Part shown: one piece after another, positions 19,044 to 26,455 of the stretch
Layout of the letters: each line of letters opens with the position of its first letter
Numbering within the stretch: the first letter of the stretch is position 1
IMG/VR virus record: IMGVR_UViG_3300028025_002875
Location: 1 to 35,617 of that record
DNA length: 35,617 nucleotides
Reading direction: 5' to 3' (one strand)
From: a virus
Notes under the pieces: generated by a model
Seen by the model: the letters and a program-made list of their open reading frames with translations, nothing else
The model's database searches: none
What the model was told of the DNA's origin: nothing
Position numbers and translations under genes: made by a program

Positions 19044-19856
19044 CTAATCGTTGTATATGTCCGTTGACTGACTGTGCCTAAAGGCGCTTTCTCGCTTTTT
19101 TTCCATCTCGGCCCAGAGTTCTTCCCCGTATTGGGCCTGACCAGCCAGCCACTCGGGGGTTCCTTCAAATTCATAAACCCAAAAAGTTCTAATAAAGTAG
19201 CGATCCCCCGAGGTAATCTGCTTAACTCCATGAAAATATGGCTCTGTAGAAGGAAACACTACAACGTCGCCCGCGCGAGGCTTGTAATCAATTGCGTCAT
19301 AGCCGCCACTATCATTTGCTATCTTGAACGAAAGCTCCCCGCCCTCGTAATCATCATTGAGATACATGGTGCAAGTTAGGGCATACTTAAGGCCAGGGGC
19401 ATCTGCCTTCTCGCGCTGAAAGTCCGTGTGATAGTGCATTGAGTAACGGTCATCGTCTACTCCACCTAGGGCTACATACTTTGCAATAGATGGTTTTTGG
19501 TGGGACCAATTAGGCAGCTCTACGGGGTATTTGCTCATGTAGTCTTCGGTAATCCGATAAAACAGCTTATCTACGTAGATAGACAAGTCCACCCCTGGTT
19601 TGCCCGCTTGCTGAGTTGCAGTATTTTCTAGAAAAGCGTTCCACTCTTCTAGCGTTGGCTTTGTTTCAAATCTTACGTGATTTAGTCCTGGCAAACTTAC
19701 CATTTCGCCAAAGGTCCACCACGCCTCCCAGCTGGGTAGCAATTTAACTTTTTCTATAAAGCCGTACGGATCATCAAATATGCCTCGATACACGTGGATT
19801 CGAGGGTAGATTTCTTCAGGGTTTAATTCTGTCATATCGCTATTATACTCAGGCAT
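19044..19856 (-). CDS. 2-oxoglutarate/Fe(II) oxygenase (type B, copy 2)
   Basis: A 270-residue oxygenase with H143-T-D145 (MHYHTDFQ), H209 (YFHGV) and R219 (GDRYFIRTFW). YLNDDYEGGELSF follows the HxD. It is a close relative of 20573-21343, sharing the IYPRIHVYRG/LYPRVSVYSG start, WTFG, MHYHTDFQ(R/Q)EK and a long basic-acidic tail with GTPEW/GTEEW and WAEME. I chose ATG 19856, whose overlap with the preceding TGA (ATGCCTGA) mirrors the ATGCTTGA junction at 20573-20580; ATG 19835 is an alternative matching the relative's length. Substrate unknown. Confidence 0.88.
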   Translation of the reverse strand: MPEYNSDMTELNPEEIYPRIHVYRGIFDDPYGFIEKVKLLPSWEAWWTFGEMVSLPGLNHVRFETKPTLEEWNAFLENTATQQAGKPGVDLSIYVDKLFYRITEDYMSKYPVELPNWSHQKPSIAKYVALGGVDDDRYSMHYHTDFQREKADAPGLKYALTCTMYLNDDYEGGELSFKIANDSGGYDAIDYKPRAGDVVVFPSTEPYFHGVKQITSGDRYFIRTFWVYEFEGTPEWLAGQAQYGEELWAEMEKKRESAFRHSQSTDIYND

Positions 19857-20580
19857 ATTTGTTACCATTTTTCCACTCAACGCGCTGTTCAGCCTGAGAG
19901 TCCCTGACTTCCTTGAGTTCCCTGTCCCATTCGGAGAGGCGCTCCTCCGAGTATTTAATGTCGGCAAAGTCCCAGAAAGATAGAGTTGTGTGACGCTCGC
20001 CCGAGATAATTTCTTTTACACCGTGAATATTCTCGACTCCGCCTGGAAATATGTAACATGAGTACTTATTTGGCTTTATCTCTAGCTCTGGCTCGTGGTC
20101 TGGAAAATAGAGTTCCCCGCCCTCGTAATCATCATTTAGGTATAAAATTGCTACATACTTGTTAATCTCGAAAGCTGTTGGGTTCCCATCAAAGTCCGAG
20201 TTATCTGAGTGCGGGTATGCGAAAGCGCCTTCAGTCCACTTCTGAGCATGTGACGTATTGGGTTTTACTGCACGCTCAAATACTAGCTCTACTGCTTGTT
20301 TTGTTTTGTTGTTTATTTTACTAAAGATATCGCTAGGAAGTTTGAATTTTGCTAACTCGGTTGGATCTGGATTGAGACCCATTCCGTAGGATCCATAAAA
20401 AGCAATAAAATCCCAAGTTTCTGGCCCCCTCTCAAAATACTGAACTAGGTTCTTTGCTGTATCAGCGTCTACAAAATTAGGAATTTCTACTATTTTGTTG
20501 TGAGTTACTCCTATTTTTGACTGAGTGTTTACTTCGTCTTTATAGTAGATAAAAGTAGAGGTGTCTATCGAATCAAGCAT
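19849..20580 (-). CDS. 2-oxoglutarate/Fe(II) oxygenase (type A, copy 1)
   Basis: A 243-residue enzyme with H124-S-D126 (YPHSDNSD), H186 (NIHGV) and R196 (GERHTTLSFW), and YLNDDYEGGELYFP after the HxD. It pairs with 18315-19004. The N-terminal domain is helical (about 1-100), as in P4H-like enzymes that bind peptides. The charged C-terminal helix (EERLSEWDRELKEVRDSQ) is a type A hallmark. Its ATG overlaps the stop of 20573-21343 by 8 bp (ATGCTTGA), so the pair is translationally coupled. Confidence 0.9.
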   Translation of the reverse strand: MLDSIDTSTFIYYKDEVNTQSKIGVTHNKIVEIPNFVDADTAKNLVQYFERGPETWDFIAFYGSYGMGLNPDPTELAKFKLPSDIFSKINNKTKQAVELVFERAVKPNTSHAQKWTEGAFAYPHSDNSDFDGNPTAFEINKYVAILYLNDDYEGGELYFPDHEPELEIKPNKYSCYIFPGGVENIHGVKEIISGERHTTLSFWDFADIKYSEERLSEWDRELKEVRDSQAEQRVEWKNGNKYA

Positions 20581-21343
20581 TATTTTCTCTATTCATTAGG
20601 TTGTAGCGTCCAGTTTGACGCTCCAGTTTCTCTCGTTGGTGTTCCATTTCGGCCCATTTGTCTGGTCCGTACTTCTTTTGATTAGCGTGCCATTCTTCTG
20701 TACCAGGGAAATAGTAGTCCCAGAAAGAACGAACAAAGTATTTCTGACCTTTTGTAGTCAGTCGTACCCCGTGATAATAAGGCTGATCAGAAGGAAAAAC
20801 TAGTATATCTCCCGCTTTAGGTTTATACACAATTCCATCAAAAACACCGTCTTCTTTCAGTATTTTAAATTCAATCTCTCCGCCTTCATAGTCGTCATTT
20901 AGATACATGGTGCAAGTTATGTACGGCTTGAATCCCGGCTCTTCTCGTTTTTCTTGCTGAAAGTCCGTGTGGTAGTGCATTGCTATATCTTCAGAGGCTC
21001 CCCCGTTAGTGTCATACATACACACGGCTGGAGAGTTAAAATTCCAAGCTACAGGACTGATTTTATTGTTATCTACATAATGCTTGGTTGCTTCATAGAA
21101 TGATTTTAAAATTGCTTTGGACGCTGAGTTGGGATTCTCTACAGACTCCTCGATTTGAACCCACTCTTGGGGGGAGGGGAAGGAGTCGAAGGTTCTACGA
21201 TCTAGTTGAAGGACCGTTTGATTTCCAAAAGTGTACCAACCCTCCCAGGTGTAGTCAGCTCTAAGAGTTGAAATAATGCTTGCTGTGTCTCCTAGCAAGC
21301 CACTGTATACACTTACTCGAGGGTATAGCTGCTTAACTTCCAT
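20573..21343 (-). CDS. 2-oxoglutarate/Fe(II) oxygenase (type B, copy 1)
   Basis: A 256-residue oxygenase with H125-T-D127 (MHYHTDFQ), H191 (YYHGV) and K201 (GQKYFVRSFW); the relative at 19044 has Arg there. The strand YLNDDYEGGEIEF and the tail WHANQKKYGPDKWAEME are shared with it. I place the start at ATG 21343, overlapping the upstream stop by 11 bp; a TTG at 21355 with GGAC before it is possible. It forms, with 19849-20580, one unit of a duplicated two-gene block. Confidence 0.88.
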   Translation of the reverse strand: MEVKQLYPRVSVYSGLLGDTASIISTLRADYTWEGWYTFGNQTVLQLDRRTFDSFPSPQEWVQIEESVENPNSASKAILKSFYEATKHYVDNNKISPVAWNFNSPAVCMYDTNGGASEDIAMHYHTDFQQEKREEPGFKPYITCTMYLNDDYEGGEIEFKILKEDGVFDGIVYKPKAGDILVFPSDQPYYHGVRLTTKGQKYFVRSFWDYYFPGTEEWHANQKKYGPDKWAEMEHQREKLERQTGRYNLMNRENNA

Positions 21344-22007
21344 GATGCTTGACAATTGTCCAAAAGAACGGGCAAGTGTATCGAATACCAGACTCGATTT
21401 TGGTGACGCCGTGAATGTAGTTTAGATCTCCAGGGAAGAAATAAGCAGCTCCACGCTTTGGCTTAAACTGAATCCCCTGGTTAGGAAAGTACAACTCCCC
21501 GCCTTCGTAGTCGTCATTGATATAGAAAAGGCCCGCTAGGTCATAGTAAGGAAAGTCATTTGGCTTACCTTTATCGTCTCCAATGTGCAACTCCTTGTCA
21601 GCGTGAGGCTGTTGAAGCATCCCGGGTAACCAGCGGACCAGTGCTGGACTAGTCGGCATTGCGTCTACCTTAAAAAACTTGTCTACCTCGCCCTTAAGAC
21701 GCTCGACCATGCCCTCGATTATGCGAGGAATTTCAGGATTAACCTTGTCAATAGTTGAGTACGTAGCTACTCGGTCTTTCCAGTAATCAGAGTCATAAAT
21801 TACTGTACCTTCTTCGTTGTAGTGAGTCTCGGTAACATCCCACTCGGTGTTGCTTCTGATAAAGGTATCTAGTGCAACAATTTCTTCCTCAGTCATAAAG
21901 TTCTCAAGCGAGACAATATTGTCGGCAGAGTCTCCAAAATACCCTGAAGGGGTGATTGAAACTCTAGGCGCACCTCGGTGGCTGTTTGCTAGCTCTTGTT
22001 CAGTCAT
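21333..22007 (-). CDS. 2-oxoglutarate/Fe(II) oxygenase, singleton
   Basis: A 224-residue oxygenase. H135-A-D137 (PHADKEL), H199 (YIHGV) and R209 (GIRYTCPFFW) give the iron site and 2-oxoglutarate anchor; FYINDDYEGGELYFP follows the HxD. It lacks the charged C-terminal tail of types A and B and ends soon after the fold (TIVKHHGS), so it is the most compact member. AGGAT lies 7 nt before the ATG. It follows the two DUF6065-like genes after a 13-bp gap. Confidence 0.9.
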   Translation of the reverse strand: MTEQELANSHRGAPRVSITPSGYFGDSADNIVSLENFMTEEEIVALDTFIRSNTEWDVTETHYNEEGTVIYDSDYWKDRVATYSTIDKVNPEIPRIIEGMVERLKGEVDKFFKVDAMPTSPALVRWLPGMLQQPHADKELHIGDDKGKPNDFPYYDLAGLFYINDDYEGGELYFPNQGIQFKPKRGAAYFFPGDLNYIHGVTKIESGIRYTCPFFWTIVKHHGS

Positions 22008-22020
22008 ATTACTATCCTAC

Positions 22021-22770
22021 TTACTCATATACTCGGCGAGTCCACACTTCTTTTTGATAGACTCCGCCATTTGGTACTCGATATTTTTGAGCATTTTCCA
22101 TGTTGCTGTTGATCATTTGGTTGTGGGTGACATCGGTTTGCAGCTCCGATGTCCAGTTTTCTCTTTTAAAAGGAAGAATCTGAGCATACGGGGTTCCTGC
22201 TGGGATTATCCCGGTAAAACCTTTAACTATAAAGAAAGGCATTGTGCCAGGTAAGTGCACCTTATCGTTGTCAATGATTCCGCTAGTTGTTAGGAATGGC
22301 AGCTCAAATCGGTTAAACGGCTGAGAATAGAGCGCACTATATCCTTCAGGGAGAACAACGGCCCAATCGGCCCACCATGCAAAATGCTTTTCGTGGTAGC
22401 CCTGCGGAGGCACGAACTGAGGCATTGGCGCGCGATCTCCAACAAAATCTTTGTTGTATTGGTCTGCTACTTTAATTTGGATTTCTCCATTTTCTTCATA
22501 GACTTCTACGTCGCAAGGGGTTTTATAGACATATCCTGTTCCCATAATGTCGAATATTGCTGGACACGCTTTCCAAGTAGGAACCTTTCCGCCATCTTGC
22601 GGATTAATCCAAGGCTCATTTGTGTGAGGATTAACTGCAAATCGATCAGCCTTACGATACCACTCTGGAATAGTTTTAATTGTCGGGCTAGGCGCGGAGG
22701 CGCTGTTTTTGTTTAGCCAAGGACGATTGATTACAAACTTTATCTTATTTACTTTGCTCAACTGAGTCAT
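22021..22770 (-). CDS. DUF6065-like protein, copy 2
   Basis: A 249-residue protein with no known enzyme motif. It has the course INRPWL...IPEWYRKAD...TWKACPAIFDIM, then a central WWADWAVVLPEGYSALYSQPFNR and FTGIIPAGTPYAQILPFKRENW. The last phrase matches the IPAGTPVAALLPISL of its neighbour. From memory this is the DUF6065 type, common in phages and aquatic bacteria and found next to oxygenase genes; it reads as a beta-sandwich like a cupin. Some family members could supply or bind a substrate. Its start overlaps the previous gene's end by 26 bp. Function unknown. Confidence 0.72.
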   Translation of the reverse strand: MTQLSKVNKIKFVINRPWLNKNSASAPSPTIKTIPEWYRKADRFAVNPHTNEPWINPQDGGKVPTWKACPAIFDIMGTGYVYKTPCDVEVYEENGEIQIKVADQYNKDFVGDRAPMPQFVPPQGYHEKHFAWWADWAVVLPEGYSALYSQPFNRFELPFLTTSGIIDNDKVHLPGTMPFFIVKGFTGIIPAGTPYAQILPFKRENWTSELQTDVTHNQMINSNMENAQKYRVPNGGVYQKEVWTRRVYE

Positions 22771-23500
22771 CCTCTACTTCGTAGGTTTGACCAGTAAACG
22801 GGCATGTTACAGTCTTGAGCTTAATTGATTTAGTTTCGTGGGCTCCCACTTTTTCTCCTGTGTAATCTACGGCATCTCGATACATTTTAGACCAATCTCC
22901 TACAGCATTTTTCTCTTGAGCAGCGTCTCCATATTTTTTTAGTTCTTCCCAGTAGGTATTGTCTAAGATGTTTTCATCTATTTCCATAACAAAATCATTT
23001 TCTAATGATCCTAAAGAGATAGGTAGTAAAGCAGCCACTGGTGTCCCAGCGGGAATAGTGATTTCTTTATTTGCCTCGGTTAGCTTCCAAGCAACAGGAA
23101 GCGGTGGCATATAAAAAGACGTACTAATCAAAGTTGTAAAACACTGAGTACCAGCAATGAACTGGTTAGGCACAGGCATGGTGAGAAGCGTTATATCTGG
23201 GTCTGTTTTAAAAATAAGCCCTGTATCAAAACTTAGTGTTGCATTTCCGCGCTGTGGGTTTGCCCACTCTTGACCTTTTAAAACCTTAACGTGATCTGGA
23301 GTAGTGTCATCTACGCCGTCCCATATAAACACGATGTCTTCTGGGAACGAGATGCCCCAGCCGAGCCTATTTGTAAGGGTCAATGGAAAGCACATGTATG
23401 CATGCTTCTCGATTGAGCTATCCATCCAATCTCTAGCTGCTGGTAGTGGCTCTACTTTTGCTGTGTTTGGGGATCCTCGACGGACTTCAATTTTGCGCAT
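22745..23500 (-). CDS. DUF6065-like protein, copy 1
   Basis: A 251-residue relative of the previous entry. It carries CFPLTLTNRLGWGISFPEDIVFIWDG at about 36-62, NATLSFDTGLIF, and IPAGTPVAALLPISL near 160, then a helical acidic end (DNTYWEELKKYGDAAQEKN) and CPFTGQTYEVEDD. The two copies differ clearly, so the duplication is old. ATG overlaps the upstream stop as TAATG. No catalytic site is recognised; the CPFTG motif might be a metal or partner site. Confidence 0.72.
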   Translation of the reverse strand: MRKIEVRRGSPNTAKVEPLPAARDWMDSSIEKHAYMCFPLTLTNRLGWGISFPEDIVFIWDGVDDTTPDHVKVLKGQEWANPQRGNATLSFDTGLIFKTDPDITLLTMPVPNQFIAGTQCFTTLISTSFYMPPLPVAWKLTEANKEITIPAGTPVAALLPISLGSLENDFVMEIDENILDNTYWEELKKYGDAAQEKNAVGDWSKMYRDAVDYTGEKVGAHETKSIKLKTVTCPFTGQTYEVEDDSVEQSK

Positions 23501-24249
23501 TAGTTGCCCGTCTCTTCGTAAAATCCAGGCTTGTGGTATTTATCAGAGTAATCGAGCATAGTAACCATTGAATATTTAGTACCAGACTTCACTGGCATAG
23601 CACGGTGCGGATACATAAAGTTTGATGGGAATAGATACACGTCGCCTGCTTTAGGTTTGATTGTCACGTTGTGAAGCCTGAAGTAAAGTTCCCCACCCTC
23701 GTAGTCATCGTTAGGGAACGCAACTATTGAAACTACGCAGTTGTACGAGAACCCGTGATCGTGATGTTCTTGGAAGTGTTGCCCTGGGCCATACTTAATG
23801 TAGTTAGTTGCCTCCCAGTAACGTAGCTCCCCGATATTGTAGTGCTGCGTATAATGCTTAACGGCCTGAAGTTGTCTTGAATATGTATCATCCGCGAGCG
23901 ACTGAAGGGCTAGTCCGGCTTCACTTTGATCCTGAGTGATGTCGGTTTTTTTATATTTAAAATCAAAGCAGTCTCTATACTCTGGCATTTTCATCCCGTA
24001 GCCAACCATAGCCTCTGAATAGTTGTATGGATTCTTGTCATCGCTTAACACGCTTTCGAGGCGTTCTATGATATTTAAGCTTTTTGGCAGTACATCATGG
24101 TACACCCATATGCCAGTCCCAGGGGATACCTCCTCCGCTGAACTCCAAGGTTGTTCATCTAGGTGATACCACGCTTTGAGACGGGTGTTGTGGTCTTCCA
24201 TCTCTTTTTTCATGATTTCGTCTGGTTCGGTGACGTGTTCAGCTGTCAT
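23500..24249 (-). CDS. 2-oxoglutarate/Fe(II) oxygenase (type C, copy 2)
   Basis: A 249-residue oxygenase. H162-x-D164 (EHHDHG), H215 (YPHRA) and K225 (GTKYSMVTMLDY) are in order; PNDDYEGGELYF follows. Shares with 24262-25008 the segments NYIKYGPGQHF / NFVKYDGPGTHF, DHG(F/P)(S/T)Y and a Lys rather than Arg anchor. The N-terminal 100 residues contain WVYHDVLPKSLN. AGAGGAAG precedes the ATG. Substrate unknown. Confidence 0.9.
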   Translation of the reverse strand: MTAEHVTEPDEIMKKEMEDHNTRLKAWYHLDEQPWSSAEEVSPGTGIWVYHDVLPKSLNIIERLESVLSDDKNPYNYSEAMVGYGMKMPEYRDCFDFKYKKTDITQDQSEAGLALQSLADDTYSRQLQAVKHYTQHYNIGELRYWEATNYIKYGPGQHFQEHHDHGFSYNCVVSIVAFPNDDYEGGELYFRLHNVTIKPKAGDVYLFPSNFMYPHRAMPVKSGTKYSMVTMLDYSDKYHKPGFYEETGN

Positions 24250-24261
24250 TTCTTCCTCTTG

Positions 24262-25008
24262 TCAGTACTTAAGTTCGTAAGCTTGAATGGTCGGGGAAAC
24301 CCTGTGGTTTACACCATCTCGATCATTATAGTCTGTCATAACCACAACAGCATACTTAATACCGCTAATCATGTCCTGAGAGGCATGCTCGTAGATGTAT
24401 GTTGACGGGAATACAACAATGTCTCCGGCTTTAGGTTTAATAGTTAATTTATCAAATCTAGGGAAGTGTATCTCCCCCCCCTCGTAGTCATCATTTAAAT
24501 AGACACACACGGAGATTGTACATACATATGTTGGACCATGGTCAGCATGAACCTTAAAGTGTGTCCCAGGGCCGTCATATTTTACAAAATTAAATGACTC
24601 GTATGATGCTATGCCTACGCCCCACTGGCGTCCATAGTCGTCAACACATTGGCGGATTGCCTGAAAAATTCGCTCGTGCATGTCGTAAAGTTCGGAGTTT
24701 TCTTCGTCCCTAGCGCCAAGATTGTTCGAGCTAATTTTAAAATCTAAAGCATTGCGGGCATATAGAGCCACTTCATCCGAAGATGTTACGCGTGCGCCCT
24801 GCCATTCGTACCGAGTCTGTCCGTTCAATTTTGACTCTAAGACATCTATATAAGCCTTACCCTGCTGTTCGGTAATTGCTCCGCTGTATAGGTTAATCCC
24901 CAACGCTGGGTTTGACACCTTTATACTACCTAGCTGCCTATCGGCTAATCGATTACTAGATGTCTCTGATCTATCTTTTGTGAACCAATCATTTTCATTT
25001 TGATGCAT
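24262..25008 (-). CDS. 2-oxoglutarate/Fe(II) oxygenase (type C, copy 1)
   Basis: A 248-residue enzyme, first of the ten-gene array. H154-A-D156 (VHADHG), H208 (YEHAS) and K218 (GIKYAVVVMTDY) match the 2-oxoglutarate/iron pattern; VYLNDDYEGGEIHFP follows the HxD. I use ATG 25008, preceded by GAAGG; an upstream GTG at 25026 lacks a ribosome site. The 120-bp gap upstream holds the terminator of the Hint gene, a palindrome AGCTAA-T-TTAGCT (25039-25051) and AGTAAAAAAG, a loose match to the phage promoter element. Confidence 0.9.
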   Translation of the reverse strand: MHQNENDWFTKDRSETSSNRLADRQLGSIKVSNPALGINLYSGAITEQQGKAYIDVLESKLNGQTRYEWQGARVTSSDEVALYARNALDFKISSNNLGARDEENSELYDMHERIFQAIRQCVDDYGRQWGVGIASYESFNFVKYDGPGTHFKVHADHGPTYVCTISVCVYLNDDYEGGEIHFPRFDKLTIKPKAGDIVVFPSTYIYEHASQDMISGIKYAVVVMTDYNDRDGVNHRVSPTIQAYELKY

Positions 25009-25038
25009 TATGACCAAAACCTTCACTAGACAATTGTT

Positions 25039-25051
25039 AGCTAATTTAGCT
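25039..25051. promoter_or_regulatory. 13-bp palindrome before the oxygenase array
   Basis: AGCTAA-T-TTAGCT is a perfect odd palindrome about 31 bp before the first oxygenase start codon, downstream of the terminator. Place and symmetry suggest a regulator binding site for the array, but no promoter consensus is clear nearby. Confidence 0.35.
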
Positions 25052-25085
25052 TACAGACTTATCTTAGTGCTTTTTTACTTCAAAA

Positions 25086-25113
25086 TAGCAAAAAGCCACC
25101 CCAAGGGGTGGCT
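25086..25113 (-). terminator. rho-independent terminator after the Hint-domain gene
   Basis: AGCCACCCC (25094-25102) and GGGGTGGCT (25105-25113) form a strong GC stem with a tiny AA loop. On the minus strand it is followed by a U-tract (complement of AAAAA at 25090-25094). It ends the unit read from 26430 and separates it from the oxygenase array, which therefore likely has its own promoter. Confidence 0.85.
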
Positions 25114-25128
25114 AATTGCTTATTACTA

Positions 25129-26430
25129 CTACTTGTTGTGGACTAGATATCCTCCAGCTACGAACCAGTGGTACTCGTCGCATGAGAACTGGTATACGGT
25201 TGCAGGCTCTTCTAGAACTGTAATCTCTAGAATCTCTTCTTCGGTGTATGTTCCGTCTTCTAGCACGGATACAAGCTTGTCACCGATAGTTAGATTACCT
25301 ACCATGCGAACTTGGAAAGTGTCTCCTGATCGCACGAACACAGGTTGCTCGCTTGAGTACTTAGCCAAGTCATTACCGTTGAAGTAGGTAATGCCAGTCT
25401 TAACACTCTCTACGATATTGGTGATTGTGGTCTCAACCAATCCGCTTGAGGTTACTGTCAACGAGGTTCCAATCTCAAACTCTACTGGAGTGTTTTCCAT
25501 AGAGGCCAGCTCTCCAATAGCTACAGATAGGACAATGTCTCCTACTGAAAGATCTTTCGCTGCTACCAAACCACGAGGAGTGTTGATCAAAGTATTACCT
25601 TCGATACACCTTGGGCTGAAGTATGGCGGGAAGAACGGGAAGAACGGGAAGAACGGTGGGAAGAACGGGAAGAACGGTGGGAAATAAGGGAAGAACGGTG
25701 GGAAATAAGGGAAAAACGGTGGGAAGTAAGGTGGGAAGTAAGGTGGGAAGTAAGGTGGGAAGTAAGGTGGGAAGTAAGGAGGAGTAGTTACTGCTCCTGA
25801 GTACTCTGACCACTGAGAAGCTCCGTTAGCGTTAGAAACTCTTACTCTATAAGACTGAGTAGTGTTTCCTTCTTGAGACACAGAAAACTCGCCTGGCGAT
25901 TCTCGGAAGCCGCTTTTGCTGTCATTGCTTTCCCAGTAGTAGGGGTTGGATGCAAGGATGGCTAAACCGCCATTAGCTGAAGGAGCGGTAATAGTTACAA
26001 AGTCAGTCTGATTGTTGGTTTCAGATCTAACTGTTGGAGCACTAGGAGCAGCTGGTGTTGTAGTTACGGTTACTGACTCAGATGTTGTTGGGTTGGAGTC
26101 ACCTGAGTTGTTTTTGGCTACTACTGTAAAAGTGTATGCGGTGTTAGAAGCTAGACCTTCAAATATAAAAGGGCTACCAACGCTTGGCGCTGAGGTAGTG
26201 TTTTTTGTTACGGTTGTTGGGGTGCTAGTAATGTCATAGCTAGTAGCTGGAGGTGAATCATTTGGTAGAGTCCAGACCAGTGCCACAGCGCCGCCCTGGC
26301 CGTCAGTTCCTGTTGCTGAAAGCAGGTAAGGACGGTCGGTTCCTACGTTATTGGCACTGTTTATGGTTACAGGACTCGGCTGCAGAAAGTCATTCTGTTG
26401 GGCGGAGCGTCTACCGGTTCTTTTACTCAT
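25129..26430 (-). CDS. FN3-YFPP stalk-Hint (intein-like) virion protein
   Basis: A 433-residue protein in three parts. Residues about 18-126 and 128-217 are two fibronectin type III-like domains (NTAYTFTVVAKNNSG, TQSYRVRVSNANG). Residues about 217-273 are PPYF/PPFF repeats, an aromatic polyproline stalk. C275 to the end is a Hint domain: CIEGNTLINTPRGLVAAKDL and VGDIVLS, the second GDKLVS at 383, and the C-terminal YHWFVAGGYLVHN-K, ending in the canonical HN. The usual block-B histidine (TxxHP) is replaced here by Gln in SSEQPVF (359-365). Just one residue follows HN, so no C-extein remains and classical splicing is unlikely. Autocatalytic cleavage at C275 or attachment to a partner is possible. 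A terminator follows. Confidence 0.87.
   Translation of the reverse strand: MSKRTGRRSAQQNDFLQPSPVTINSANNVGTDRPYLLSATGTDGQGGAVALVWTLPNDSPPATSYDITSTPTTVTKNTTSAPSVGSPFIFEGLASNTAYTFTVVAKNNSGDSNPTTSESVTVTTTPAAPSAPTVRSETNNQTDFVTITAPSANGGLAILASNPYYWESNDSKSGFRESPGEFSVSQEGNTTQSYRVRVSNANGASQWSEYSGAVTTPPYFPPYFPPYFPPYFPPYFPPFFPYFPPFFPYFPPFFPFFPPFFPFFPFFPPYFSPRCIEGNTLINTPRGLVAAKDLSVGDIVLSVAIGELASMENTPVEFEIGTSLTVTSSGLVETTITNIVESVKTGITYFNGNDLAKYSSEQPVFVRSGDTFQVRMVGNLTIGDKLVSVLEDGTYTEEEILEITVLEEPATVYQFSCDEYHWFVAGGYLVHNK
25616..25781 (-). repeat. 12-bp/9-bp tandem repeats encoding the YFPP/FFP stalk
   Basis: Tandem units of ggtgggaagtaa and shorter ggaagaac(g) variants encode (Y/F)FPP and FFP on the minus strand. 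The right half is nearly pure 12-mer, the left half more decayed. The pure unit is identical to that in the gene at 9916-10725. Confidence 0.85.
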
Positions 26431-26455
26431 AGTATGTCATTCTACCTTAGAAATT

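Noticed and set aside
19857-19967. N-terminal extension of the oxygenase at 19044
   Set aside because: The extra residues are an alternate-frame reading of the neighbour's tail and are absent from the close relative at 20573.
25129-26430. A splicing intein
   Set aside because: There is no C-extein after HN (only one Lys), the block-B His is missing, and the host protein is not a usual intein carrier. A Hint domain is a better description.
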